DNA from: Amborella trichopoda
Taxonomy: Eukaryota > Streptophyta > Magnoliopsida > Amborellales > Amborellaceae
DNA length: 64,000 nt
Direction of reading: 5' to 3'
Assembly (NCBI RefSeq): GCF_000471905.2
Contig: NW_006494931.1
Location: 4,827,016-4,891,015, forward strand
Both the position numbers and the translations under genes were made by a program. A model generated the notes under the pieces. That model was given only the letters and a program-made list of their open reading frames with translations, was not told the DNA's origin and ran no database searches. Positions 1-12,030 of this stretch are shown here, piece by piece (within the stretch, counting starts at the first letter, position 1; each line of letters opens with the position of its first letter).

Positions 1-790
1 TGATGGGAAAATAGTTTAAAGAAAGGGGGATAATGGTTTATACACCTTCCATAATGTTGATGGCCCATCTGTGGAATGGATGTCTCAGATCTCTCTCCCG
101 ACAAATCACCTTGATCAACGGTCCATATTCAATCTCTAGAAAGAGGCAAACTATGGGAAACCCAAAGAAACCCTAGCTTAAATTTCACTATAAATAGGGG
201 TGCTCTCCCCCATCTCTATATACCTCTCTCTCTCACACATAAACTCTCTCTCTCTCTCTTCCCTAAGGGCCACGCCCCTCTCTCTCTATTATATGATTTT
301 CTCTCTTTACTCTCTCTCCTAAAAAGACCCTAGGGGCACGCCCCAATATAGAGACTCTCTCTCTCTCTCATGATTTAATCTAAAGGTCTATCTCATGATT
401 TAATCTAAAGGAAGGGAAAATTAAGGCTTGAGCCTAATCATTTTGAAGTTTGTAGAGATTTAAGGGTGGTTACCTAGTTTGGCCAAAATTTACTTTCTCG
501 GTTTGAGATTGAAGCTAGACTGCTGTTCCCGCGCCATTGGATGTGGTGGCTTGATGTGGAGTGTAAAAACCCCGGTTGAGGTAATCTCTGGTATCTTTTC
601 CTTTATTTGTTTGTTCTTTTATTTTATATTCTCAAACACAGTACTAGGTTGTATGAATGATATCAAGTAGTAGAAATTTATTTTATTGATATGATATTTA
701 TTTTTAAAATTTTTATTGTTTGTGATAAGGCCATCTGTGAGTGATCTTGTTGCCAAAATTATAAGGGGTGATTATTATTAAAAAAGTATA
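1..790 (+). mobile_element. Copia-type LTR fragment (3' part), truncated by window edge
   Basis: CT-rich tracts, a CTATAAATAG box near 190 and ACGCCCC-containing segments resemble the middle and end of the long LTRs at 23327-26465 and 34457-36748. The segment around 570-600 (GTAAAAACCCCGGTTGAGGT) aligns with the same place in those LTRs. The left end is outside the window and the right end is approximate. A diverged fossil. Confidence 0.5.
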
Positions 791-1133
791 TATTTCCCTA
801 ACAAAAGATCACATAGGTCTTTCTTTCATGACATACAAATTTTTCCCTTCACCAATCACATTTTTATCTTTTTGGCCAAATTTTTCCCTTCATTAGTCAC
901 ATTTTTATCTTTTTGGCCACAAACTTTGAAGTTTCTCGGAGCGTGGGTTAATAAGCTAGGGAAATAAAAGGTCGCAAGGTTCTCGAAGCGGAGAAACTTT
1001 TTATTTTTTTTGTTGATGGGTCCCCAAGAGAGGAAGCTTTGAGGACAAAAGCATCCAAAATATCACTTCTAGTCAACACTAACAGTTTCCTTTAAAAAAA
1101 AAAAAAGAAAAAATATCCTTTATGAAATTAGGG
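791..1133. repeat. AT-rich spacer with a 41-bp direct duplication
   Basis: Positions about 838-878 and 879-918 are near-identical (both contain TTTTTATCTTTTTGGCC). Nothing else recognisable. Confidence 0.6.
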
Positions 1134-1310
1134 GTCCTTCCTACATTATCGATTTGAATTCCTTATCTTTTCCTTTTGACTCAAAACTAAGTGTCCTTCC
1201 TACATTATCGATTTGAATTCCTTATCTTTTCCTTTTGACTCAAAACTAAGTGTCCTTCCTACATTATCGATTTGAATTCCTTATCTTTTCCTTTTGACTC
1301 AAAACTAGGA
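1134..1310. repeat. 59-bp tandem repeat, three copies
   Basis: GTCCTTCCTACATTATCG starts at 1134, 1193 and 1252, an exact 59-base spacing. The copies are almost identical, so the expansion is recent. Each unit carries ATCGATTTGAATTCC. Confidence 0.95.
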
Positions 1311-1344
1311 GCCTTACAATATTCCTCTATTTTTGCTTTTTGGA

Positions 1345-1645
1345 AAGCGTTTATATAAGGGTGATGCTCTAAACAATCAAATTAAGGCGCATCTCAAAAA
1401 TTCATTAAAACAAAGTGTTTCGATGCTAAAAAATCTTCAAATTGTTCATCTCAACCTCAAGATGTATAGACATGAGAAAAAATAGATTATTATTTTTAAA
1501 GCTTTAAATTTTATAATTAGAGATGAAAATTATTGGCAAGCCATCAGACTTCTAATATTGAAACAACATCTTTCAACATTATTTGAAAGTGCGTCCTATT
1601 TTGATTATTTACGGCCTTAGCTTTATACAAACCATACCCTTAAAC
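1345..1645. mobile_element. MITE-like repeat family C, copy 1
   Basis: Begins TTATATAAGGGTGATGCTC and ends near ATACAAACCATACCC. The same ends and interior (CTCAACCTCAAGATG, TTTATAATTAGAGATGAAAA) recur at 9596-10015. No coding potential. Superfamily not resolved. Confidence 0.6.
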
Positions 1646-1805
1646 TTTTAGTTTTTACACCGCCGAAAATCACAGGTTTTTTAAAATTAGTAGCAATAAT
1701 TAGTATGGCCAATTTTATTATATTATTTAATACATTGCAGATTATATCAAATCGAGTTGATTTTGACGGTTGAGTTAATTCATTGTTTTTTCCTTTCTTC
1801 TTCTT

Positions 1806-1839
<34 letters not shown>

Positions 1840-2621
1840 GTGCTTGCCCAAAGCCAAAAACAGGTCAAAAGTGTTTGTGGTTGAAAATTAGAGAACCAAA
1901 AAGCAGTCAGGTAAGCATGCTTTTTTTTCTTTTTCTCATTATATTCCAATTCCCATTCATGAGAAAATGACAACTACTATTTTAAAATCATGCACTTCTA
2001 CATACGACATAATAATGCTTCTTCCTTTTAGAATTGCGAAACTTACGGCCCATACCTAGCAAGCGTTGAATTATTCGACATGCATTGCGTGTCCAAATAT
2101 TGAATTTAGGTGGAAATTTGCATAGATTTTTGCTTTTGTAAGAGGGATAAATTAGTTAGGAAATTTTGAAAATATATATGATATTTATTAGTGATTTTGT
2201 GGTTTGTCTACACAAAAAGGGTTTTGGCTGAATTTCACACGAAATAAGACCAAAATGTGAGTCAACATAAAAAATCACATATTTGTACTTTGTTAAAAGT
2301 ACAAATTTTGTTAGAAAATGGAAGTTTGGATTCGTTTACTTATTTTGTGGTTTCTTTATCAATGACATGATTTTAATTTAATTTCACTGGAATTTAACCG
2401 GATTTGATTTAAAAAAAAATTACAACCATTGTTTTTGGTACATGTGAAAATACTTCCTCGTGCAATTAGATGTACGAGTTTTTTCACACAAATTGGTCCC
2501 AACGCATTTTTCACATCATTTGGCCACACCTAATCACATGGGGAGATTTTTCATATCAAAACACTTTCACATAAATTTTTCATGCATACCAAACATGCCA
2601 TAACTTTTGGTAATTCCACTA
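1646..2621. other. AT-rich intergenic sequence, no gene seen
   Basis: Contains a T-rich run at about 1808-1838 and otherwise plain AT-rich DNA. The lysine-rich minus-strand frame here is only a translation of the poly-T run. Confidence 0.6.
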
Positions 2622-3705
2622 AAAATCATCATCATTATCGTCAAAAGGTTTTTCCCAACTAATTGGGATCTGCTATACCAATCATGTTTCGCCATTTTAC
2701 TCTATTAAGGGCCATATCATCAGTGAAGCCATAAGTCCCCATTATTTTTTCACTACTTCCAACTGTACCTTTTTGGGCCTATTCCTTGTTCTTTTTTAGC
2801 CTTCCACTTGAACTAACTTGTACCTCCTAACAGGTATTGCACAGGGTCTGTGCCACAAATTCTCAGCCTATCTCAGTCAACTGTCTCTCTCACCATATCG
2901 CCTATTAGTGTCATACCTAAATTTTTTCGAATATATTCATTTTGAATTTAGGATGCTTTTTTTTACAAGGTACAACTAGAAATCCTTATTGATTGATCCG
3001 CTACAGAATCGACTATCGATCAATTTTTCTTTCATTTGGAAGTGTTGAATAGACCTAGAATTCTGAGCTTCATGTTACTTCTCTAAAGAGACATGTCAGA
3101 GCTGAAGGCATCCCAATTGGATTGAACGGGATGACAGTTTTTCAGCAGCACATGTGGGTTCCTCGGCATGAGCGTAAGAGAGACGTCGTGACGAACGGAT
3201 GACTAGGACCCAGACTTGGGAAAACACGTAATCATGTGTAGAAGTACAAAAGAGTATCGAGGGGAAATCCGCTTTACTAAGAAAAAGAAAACCAACATCA
3301 ATGAAACCAAATACAATACCAAATAATTTCTTTTTAACAATAAGAAATGGACTCGCATAACGCCATCGAGATCATGATAGCCCCCACCATTGTAGCCATA
3401 GAGACCACCCAACATGAGTGGATACTCAAAGGATCGAATGGGAAAGATGATCACTTCTTGTCTTGCCACTCATCCATCTCAACATCATTATCTCCGCTAC
3501 ACTCATTTTACGGGTATATTGTTTTTTGACTGCCCAATATTTCACCCTATAAAGCAAAGCTAGTCTCACAGCTGTCCTATAGAACTTGCCCTTCAACTGC
3601 ATTGATATGCAGCAATCACATAAAATTCCAATTACACATCTCTGCTTCATCCATCCAACTTTAATTTTATGTGCAACATCTTTCTCAATCACTCAATTTT
3701 TATAA
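2622..3705 (-). mobile_element. RTE-clade LINE 3' remnant, interrupted
   Basis: On the minus strand, parts of the C-terminal RTE ORF are readable ([37 protein letters not shown]), ending in a (GAT)n-like tail at 2622-2641. It matches the copy at 53960-55990 base for base over long stretches. About 500 bases of unrelated DNA (about 2952-3451) split it. It is 5'-truncated and has several stops and frameshifts. Confidence 0.75.
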
Positions 3706-4485
3706 AATTCCACCAAAAACTACATTTGGTAAAAACAAAAAATTGTTGTGGCCTACTCTTTTATTCTATGAAAGAAAGAAAGAAAGACAAGTATGAAGAA
3801 GAAATGGGAACACTCCAAACAGGCAAACGAGTACTTTAACTAATAAAGCAAAAAAGGGAAAGGACTCCTTGGAAACCACCAAAGAGACAAGGGGTCAGCT
3901 AAAGGTGTACTTTACTTGCTTCCTTTCTTTAAAATTGATGGCCCAACTACTCCCATGCTGTCTCTATTCAAGTGCGTGAAATGCCCAAACGCGTGGACGT
4001 TTACGAAGAAGATGTGCACTCTAACGTCTTTAGCAAAGTCAGCTTGAGTGCACAAACATGATTTTGATAGGGAAGTGTGGTGCCTTCTTAACCATTATGC
4101 TTATGCCATTCATAATTTAATTTGCTTTGTGAATGTTTTCAATTTGCTTTTTGAATTAAATCAAATCAAAATCCATAACATACGTGTTAAATAAAGATTG
4201 CACAAATGAAATTAAATATTTGAATTAAAGCAGATCAATGTTTTTAATTTGCTGTTTGCATTATGTGCATGTTATGCTGATGCGGGAGCATTTTGTACCA
4301 TTACTCCCTTGGGTGAATAAACTACTTAGGAGGATTTTTTCAATTTAAGATTTTGAGATCGGCCTGAGAATCTCTATGATTATTATTTTTAGGAAAAACA
4401 AAAGGGATATTGAATTCTTCAACACTTAGATATGACCCTCTAAATTTTGGATAGTCTATTCAATCTTGGAGTGCTATTTTTCTCA

Positions 4486-4521
<36 letters not shown>

Positions 4522-4656
4522 TTTGCTAGGTTAGAGAGGTTAGAAAGCCCAAATTTTTCGGTCCTAAATTGGGGTGTACCCAATGGAGTAGATGCACAAT
4601 ATACTCCAGAGGGAGCATGTTGGCAAAGTAAAAAAATTGTGCAACACAATTTACAC
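3706..4656. other. Intergenic sequence with an (AT)n microsatellite
   Basis: No gene or repeat was recognised apart from an (AT) run of about 15 units at 4489-4519. Confidence 0.6.
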
Positions 4657-4659
4657 TTA

Positions 4660-6362
4660 TGGTCTGTTTGGATATGTGGAAATCTATTAGGTGACAATAG
4701 ATTATAAGGAAATATGACATTTATATTGTTTGAGTATACTTTAATAGTAAGGAAATGGAAAGAGATTACCTTAGATTTTCCTAAAAGTCATGAAATCCAT
4801 TACGCGTAGTGAGTTAAAAATCTATTACGAAATTGATGGGTAATCTTGGAAAATACTAATTAATTATTTTATTGCTTATTATTCCATCACTAAGATCCAT
4901 ATAATCGAAATAACTAATAACTCTGAATTGAAATGATGATATTACTGTCATATGGAAATCCATTTGGTTCTAGTTCTTCTATTTCTTTGTTATGTTCCCG
5001 AACCGTTTTTTCAATTCTTCGCTCTTTCTCCTTTATATGCATATGATTTGATTGATTTTATCTGATCTGTTCATTCATTCAATCCACAGTTACAGGAAGA
5101 GCTTATATCGGAATCTATCTAATTTGGTTTGATGGGAAGTGGGAAATAGAAAATTACACTATATGGATAGTCTATAACAAATAGTCCATATATAACTAAA
5201 GACCAATGAGTATCTAATATCACATATACATGTGTCTCTTCCATAATGTAAACCATCCACATTTTAGTCTTATATAGAATTGGATTGGATTTTATAGAAT
5301 TGGATTGTATTCGCGTGCGTCTCTCTGCCCTATCCCCACTTAAAAAACATTTCCGTTTCTCAAATACGTTGTATTATATAATTATTAAGATATATAGAAC
5401 GTTAAAGTACGGGATATGAAAAGGGGAATCTAAATTGATTTGAATAGGTGTACAATGACAAATTTCTACTGCAATCATAATAAAAAATTTTTACATCCCT
5501 CTATCCCCAATTTGGGTTGTAGCCCTCATCTGACTTTCATATAAAAACAATTTTTTTAATAATTGGTAGGTGAAAGTAAGGGGAAATCTAAATTGATTTG
5601 AACAGTTGTAGAACTTGATGAGGGGCAATCATAATAAAAAATTTCTACATCACTCTATCCCTAATTTGGGTTGTAGTCTACAGTTGTAGAACTTGATGAG
5701 GGACAATTTTCTACTGCAATCATAATAAAAATTTTCTATATCACTCTATCCCTAATTTGGGTTGTAGTCTGGCATAAAATAAAAATAATAATTGGTAATT
5801 AATGAGAAATTACACAACACAATCATAATAAAAAATTTCACACAACATAATCCTCATAAGAGATTAGTAAAAGCTCAATTGAAATAAGACACCTAGTCTC
5901 TTCCAATGCTTCAAAATTTTCTACTGCAATTACCAAACCTTCTAGTTTACTAATCAATTTTCTTTCCATATTTTAACTTGTACCATAAATATTTTGATTT
6001 TGGTATCATAAATTTATTGCTTATTTGAAATTATATATGGAGAGATATTTGAAAGAATTCTATAAAAAATAAATAAAAATAAAGCTTATCACAATAAAAT
6101 CATGTTATTCCAATCATATTATTTCAATGACTTATAATGTTGAAACCAAAGTCTAGTCATGTTAGCCAAACATAGCCATACTTTTCATATTTGTATGGCA
6201 ATGCATTTATCATATTTCTTCCGGACATAGCCAAACAATAACAATGTATTTCTCAAGTTGCATCTAAATACTATCCAAACAGTGACAATCCATTTGCAGG
6301 TAATGTATTACGCCCATAATATATTTCACAGACAATATATTTTCAGGTATCCAAACGGCCCA
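4660..6362 (-). mobile_element. PIF/Harbinger-like non-autonomous element, copy 1
   Basis: The ends are TGGTCTGTTTGGATATG and the inverse of TGGGCCGTTTGGATAC, flanked by the 3-bp direct repeat TTA (4657-4659 and 6363-6365). Length is 1,703 bp with no transposase frame. It is inverted relative to the related element at 42986-44241, sharing long subterminal sequence. The TTA duplication and GGCC-GTTTGG ends suggest PIF/Harbinger (Tourist-like); hAT is the alternative. Several internal duplications (AATTTGGGTTGTAGTC at intervals) lengthen this copy. Confidence 0.75.
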
Positions 6363-6365
6363 TTA

Positions 6366-8085
6366 TTCTTTTGGGAAAAAAAGCTGCATAGGAGGATTTT
6401 TCTTTTTCACTTGAAATTTTGAAATCCACTTTCGGAACACAAAATATTACAAAAAAAAATAAAAATCTCGATTCCATCTCAACTGCAAATGAACTTCTAT
6501 TTTTTTGAGGTTGGCAGCAAATTTGAGGTCTCATACCAAAATTTGAGGTCCTAAGACTAGGTTTACCAAAAGAGTCCACATCATTTAATATTTTGGTAAA
6601 AGAAAGAATACATGCTCTATTAATTAAGAAAGTGATTGGTGTGGGAGAAACAGCAAGTCAAATAAAGTACGGGCCCTACAGCTTGGCGACGCCCACTCAT
6701 GACCACAAATAAATTCGACAACAAATCCTATCTTGCACTCTCTTACTGTAAAGGAAAAGGGCACAAGAGTATAGTGCTTGGAGAATCTTGATCGTCCATT
6801 TGTTTTACGCCAAAAGATTTTCTTCTTACGTGGGAGAGTATACTATGCATTCACTCAAATGTGCATAACACATGTTAGGAATATTTTTTTAGATTTCAAA
6901 TTTTGGGATGTGATCTCTAGAACCTATAGAAAAAGCCATTTTAAAGTTGAATAGAGATCGTCGAATAGAGATCGTCCAATTTTTGAAGGGTTAGATCTAA
7001 TAAGTGTCACAAAACTCAGAATTCAATTTTTTTACTTTGAAAATAATCATATTTTATATGGTTCTTAAAATTTTAGATTAAAATAATCTTCCTAAATCTC
7101 ATAACTGTAATTTTTACCATATACTATACATAGGTTGTGTATGATATATGTTCTCATAAATAAATTTGCCCAAAGCACATTAAGCTAAGGGCCTCGCATG
7201 AGCCTCGCGTCTCCGATGCGAGTACATATCTGCACTTCGGAGGTCTGACTAATTGGTAGGCATTTATGGTTTGAAGAAATTGGAATCGCCTTTTACTTTC
7301 TCTATTTCTTTCTTTCTGTTTTGATATATTAAGAGTGAGAATAGAGGGTGAGACGATATGTTGAGGCATCAGCTTCCAACCACTGATGCCCCAGTCTAGG
7401 AATTATCTTTATTCTCTCAGTTTTTCTAAGTTATTTTTAGCGTTCATTTGTATCCATGCAATGATCCAATTTGAGAATCACCTAATCCGAATCAAGACAA
7501 TTTAAAATGACTTAGCAATTTAAGGCAATCCTGTTTTAAATCACTGATTAGAAATTAAACATCAGGTAGAACTTAGAAGTCCTACAAAATTTTGTAAAAA
7601 GGAATTGACCTAAAGCTGATTGAATTTCATAAAGACCTCTAGGAGTCCAAATTCATCTCCATTGAGGAAACTGACGGGGTGAGGGGTGGTTTGGTTCTGT
7701 AGGGTTCGGGTCTAGCTGGAGTGCAATTAGAGGAAACTTACAGACTCTCGTTTGTTTGGTTTGAAAATGCTCTACAAGGTTTTGACAAATGTTTTAAATA
7801 AATGCTATTTTAGCCACTATCTATATTCTATTGACTGCTCATATGAGATAATATAGAGGAGTCTCTTTCGTGTGAGGTGATGGCAATAGACAGCGGGTCT
7901 ATTGGCATTCACATGAGTCCAATGCAGCGTGGTCCCTTGTAACCAACCGTACTTCCAGGTTGGTCCAGCACAACCGATGCAAGTATGCTTATAGAGAGAA
8001 GAAAATTAAATAGTATTCTATAAAGAAAACTGTTTTATAGGAAACACCCCATCGTCATTTTCAAGGTTGAATAATACTGTACTAT
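6366..8085. other. Intergenic sequence, no gene seen
   Basis: Mixed AT-rich DNA with some GC-richer patches (7180-7250, 7860-7980). The short open frames show no family resemblance. Confidence 0.55.
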
Positions 8086-8395
8086 ATTTCATTGGACCCG
8101 GTTTCTATACAACCAAACCCGCATATGTAGAAATGCAGGTCTCTTAATAAATCTATTCTTGAGATGGATTTTTAGGCTTAATTTTTAAGAATATGTAATC
8201 TCTAACATGGAGATCATGAAAAAATAAGTCAATTTTAAAAATTAGAAATAATAATTCTAATAAGAAAACATTTAGACCATTAGTTTCTATTATTTTTAGA
8301 TGGAACACCCACTTGCATCCATCTTTAAGATGGATGCTTTACACCTTTTGGACTGCATATGTAGCCATGCGGTCCAGCCCTCATGAGTTAATTTT
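8086..8395 (+). mobile_element. MITE-like repeat family D, copy 1
   Basis: Shares the order ATAAATCTATT, CTAACATGGA, TTTTAGATGGAACACC and GCATATGTAG with the inverse complement of 11752-12030. The ends carry GGACC-type inverted sequence. Non-coding. Confidence 0.65.
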
Positions 8396-8442
8396 CCTAT
8401 GTCATTTGGATAGTAAAAAAAAGTTCATTTGGTTATCGCAAC

Positions 8443-8951
8443 TAGGGGTGGCAATGGACCCAAACCCAACTTAGGACCTGTCGGGTACACCCAAAACAGG
8501 TCCAGGTATAGGTCCAACATTTGGACCTGGCGGGTTGGATCCGGGTCTAGGTCTGGTTGGACCAAACCTGTACCTATAAAATGTTGGAGATAAAATTCTT
8601 CGAGCCCTATTCGTTTGGGTGTTTTACGAATCGTATACAATAAGAACTCATAGTCATATTTAGCTATTAAACGATAAATCAGATGGCTTGAAATCTAATA
8701 ACGGGTATTTGTGACCTTGTTGCCAATAATATGGGTATATGCCGTTAAAAAGAGGGCAAAAAAAAAGCAGAAACTCATAGTGACGGGGCCAATAGACCCA
8801 ACCAGACCCGGGACCCGATGGGTGCAGGTATGGGTCCAACTTTTGGACCCAACAGGTCGGGTCCGGGTCCAAAACTTGGACCCAAATATTATTCAAGTCT
8901 AGGTCGGGGTCCAACCGGATCCCACTCGTACTTGACCAATTGCCACACCTA
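8443..8951. mobile_element. hAT-type MITE, 509 bp
   Basis: TIR TAGGGGTGGCAATGG pairs with the inverse of the right end ATTGCCACACCTA. It is flanked by a perfect 8-bp target duplication, ATCGCAAC (8435-8442 and 8952-8959), the hAT hallmark. The interior is rich in GGACC/GGGTC motifs in inverted arrangement and has no transposase. Confidence 0.9.
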
Positions 8952-8959
8952 ATCGCAAC

Positions 8960-9595
8960 CACTAAAAAGTCATCTTATGGTAAACTAATAGATGTGTGCT
9001 CCTCAAAAGTCATAATATCAAGCAAATAAAAAGGATAAGCTTTTTATATTTTTTCTATATACTTCCCCCCATCCAACCGTCCAATTTGAATGGACAGTTG
9101 GGATGGATCCAATCACCATGTCATGCCTCTATATTGTTTTATTTTTCATTTTTTTACAAAATATTTTGACACCAAATTTTGGACATCCACTCCTAAATAT
9201 TTGAGAGGTATTTTGGTTAAAAACTTATTCCTAATAAAATAAAATGACCAAACTACCCTAAATATTTGAGAGGTATTTTGGTTATTTTAGTATATCAAAA
9301 ATATTTTTTAAAATCTTTTTAGGTGCATCCCATTGACGTGATGGCACATACCAAATTTCACATTCATATGATTTGTAGAAAAACAATTAAAAATAAAATA
9401 GTTTGAGGCATTAGATATAGATTAGATGATCAATGGCTCACTTGATTGGATGGTTGGATTGGGCGGGGGCAGGGGGGGTATAACTTCCATTCCATAGGAG
9501 AAGTATAGAAAACTTTTCCAAATAAAAAAGATTGAGTTGAAAAAAAAAAAAGATTTATTATCAACAAGTCCTCCTAAATCTTGAAAGGAAAAATT
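8960..9595. other. Intergenic sequence, short direct repeat
   Basis: AAATATTTGAGAGGTATTTTG occurs twice, around 9195 and 9259. No gene recognised. Confidence 0.5.
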
Positions 9596-10015
9596 TATAT
9601 AAGGGTGATGCTCTAAACAACCAATTTTGGGTGCACCTAAAAAATCCACTAAAATTAGGGTGCACCTAAAAAATTCACTAAAATTAGGGTGCACTTCAAA
9701 AATTCACTAAAAGAGGTTGTTTTAAAGCCTAAAATTCCTCAAATTGATCATCTCGACCTCAAGATGATTGACATTAGAAAAGATGGATTCCAAGGCTCAT
9801 AAATAGTGCATCTTGTAATATTTTTTCAGACCGTCAATTTTCAATATTTTCAAGTATTAAAAAATCAGCTCGATTAATACTACTTTTGAAGTTTTAAACT
9901 TTATAATTAGATATGAAAATAAATTTTCGGGCCATCACCAAGATTTTCAGCATTGAAACTAGCATCTTTCAACACTATTTGTTTAGAGCCTCGGTCATAT
10001 ACAAGCTACACCCAA
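9596..10015. mobile_element. MITE-like repeat family C, copy 2
   Basis: Starts TTATATAAGGGTGATGCTC, as at 1345, and ends TTTAGAGCCTC...CTACACCC, partly inverse to the start. A 33-34-base subunit (AATTAGGGTGCACCT) is repeated near 9625-9710. Confidence 0.65.
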
Positions 10016-10225
10016 TGTTAAATGCCTACCAAACAAATATAGATCCAGTAAAGTTATGAACACCGAAATAGCTTGTGTAGTTGCAAACTGCAAAGCAAAC
10101 TTTACTTGCAAAATGAGAAAATAAGTTTGAGTGAATGGTACAACTTTGCTTTAAAAAAATACATTAAAAAAGAAGGTTCATACTCCATTAAAGAGACTAT
10201 CCGTTCAAAGAATTTCACCGTTTAT

Positions 10226-10395
10226 ATATCAATTCTTACTGCATTAGTAAGTAAAAATTAAGGAGTAGACACTACGAGAATAAAAAGTTTCATGCAACCG
10301 TCGTATAGTAATATCAATTCTTACTGCATTAGTAAGTAAAAATTAAGGAGTAGACACTGCGAGAATAAAAACTTTCATGCAACCGTTGTATAATA
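10226..10395. repeat. 85-bp tandem duplication with a CACTA-like terminus
   Basis: The unit ATCAATTCTTACTGCATTAG occurs at about 10228 and 10313. Inside each unit CACTACGAGAATAAAA resembles the end of CACTA (En/Spm) elements (CACTACAAGAA), but no partner end was found. Confidence 0.6.
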
Positions 10396-10927
10396 ATATG
10401 ATGCAACAATATTAAAAAACCATCTTATTGCCATTTGTTTGATTCAAATTTTGAAATATACATTCCTTTCATTCTAATGAACAATCACAGAAAAAATAAA
10501 AAATTGAAAACACAACCTAGAAAGTATTTTTTTATCCCAATTAACGTAGGCCGTTCATTTTGGTGAGATGCTTAAATCTAGGCCTTGGAAGGATTTTTTC
10601 ATTTCCAATTTTTTTGGACAGCTTAATTATCATTAGATGAACAATGTTAAAAAAGGAAAAATTGATTTTGAGTTTATAAAGGCTAAGATCTTGAAATTCA
10701 CAAAATGAATGGTCTAGATTCGTTTTTTGAGGGGACTCATTTTGATCATATCTAGGGTTCAAATTAAACTTTTTTTTTTTTGGAGGATTGATTATTAAGA
10801 TGAAGAGAGTGTGTGTGAAAAGTTTGGGGTCACACAAAAACCGCAAACATGGTTTTCTAGAAGTGTCGTTCCATTATATTATAATATAACCTTTGCATTG
10901 GATCATTGCTCAAAAGAGACCATATCT
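10396..10927. other. AT-rich intergenic sequence, no gene seen
   Basis: No recognisable coding or repeat content. Confidence 0.5.
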
Positions 10928-10936
10928 TTAGATATA

Positions 10937-11137
10937 GAGTAACGATCCTATAAGACCCTCTCTCATCCATGTGTATAGGACCTTAAAGGATCATCATTAA
11001 AGTTGGTACGGATATCTTAAAACATTATTACATTTGTGTGAGATTTGACTTTTCTATAGATTTGTGCCAAGTTTAATGGTGATCCTTTAGAGGTCTTACA
11101 CACATGGGTAGGAAAGGGTCCTATAGAATCATTTCTC
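10937..11137. mobile_element. Mutator-like MITE with perfect 9-bp target duplication
   Basis: Inverted termini run about 75 bases each (left starts GAGTAACGATCCTATAAG, right inverse starts GAGAAATGATTCTATAGG), leaving a short loop, so the element can fold into a long hairpin. TTAGATATA flanks it exactly (10928-10936 and 11138-11146). Long TIRs with a 9-bp duplication are diagnostic of MULE-derived MITEs. Confidence 0.9.
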
Positions 11138-11146
11138 TTAGATATA

Positions 11147-11472
11147 TTATAAGGTTGATGAAGTGACTATTGGATGTTATTGTAGTTAATGGCGGTTAAC
11201 TAGTTAAACCGTTCGAGCTACCCAACGAAGTGTTATTATACATCCTTGCTAATGTTCAATAGTTACTTCTCCACTTTATAAATAAAACACATTGATCTCA
11301 ATTTAAAAATAAAATTTTTATTTAAACTTTTAGTAATAATTATATATTTTTAAAAATAATTTTTCAGCAATAACTACTGAATCTCTCTAGAAGTAAAAAG
11401 TAACTATGGTACATTGAATGCTTGCTATTTAGCACATTAAATATACGAGACCTATAATTTTTTAATGGAAAA
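11147..11472. other. AT-rich intergenic sequence
   Basis: No gene or repeat family recognised. Confidence 0.5.
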
Positions 11473-11690
11473 GTATAGAATGAGATCATTTACCTTTTAT
11501 ATAAGGTAGTCACAATAATCTTTGACTATTAGATGTAAAGTTGGGTGGCTACAATTATTCCATTGACCAAGCTCAAACTTCAAAAGAAATTATTTTGAAC
11601 TTTATGACACATCTAAATTATCAAATTTCACATCAAATGGTTGTAAGGACCTGTGACCACTTTATATAAAAAGTAAATCAATCTCTTTTT
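11473..11690. mobile_element. MITE family E, copy 1
   Basis: Left end GTATAGAATGAGATCATTTA. The interior (GACCAAGCTCAAACTTC, TATCAAATTTCACATC) matches copies at 51734-51956 and 53622-53842. This copy is the most decayed on its right side. Confidence 0.75.
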
Positions 11691-11751
11691 TAATTTAGAT
11701 ATTTAAAAAAATTGATTGAAGTCTAATTAAGAATTTGGAAAATTATTTCAT

Positions 11752-12030
11752 GCGGGCTTGACCGTATTTCTACATATATGGTCCAGAAAGTGTAAAACAT
11801 CCTGGATGTAAGTAGGTGTTCCATCTAAAAATAAAAGAAACTAACGGTCCAAATACTTTTTTTACTAACATTATTATTTTTATTTTTTAAAATTTATTTA
11901 TTTTTTTATATTCATGATTTCCATGTTAGAGTTTACATGTCCTTAAAAATTAAAGCTTACCATTTATCTCAAAAATAGATTTATTAGGATGCCCGCATTT
12001 AGCTTAGCCGCACAAACCGGTCCAAGAATT
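11752..12030 (-). mobile_element. MITE-like repeat family D, copy 2 (inverted)
   Basis: Inverse complement of family D copy 1 at 8086-8395, 3.4 kb away, with about one difference in five or six bases by eye. It lies just upstream of the SCAI promoter region. Confidence 0.65.

Noticed and set aside
1134-1310. Could the regular 59-bp units be a CRISPR array
   Set aside because: There are no spacers between the units and the genome is plant; it is a tandem repeat.
1623-1973. Lysine-rich 116-codon minus-strand frame
   Set aside because: It is a translation of a poly-T run and flanking AT-rich DNA, with no family resemblance.
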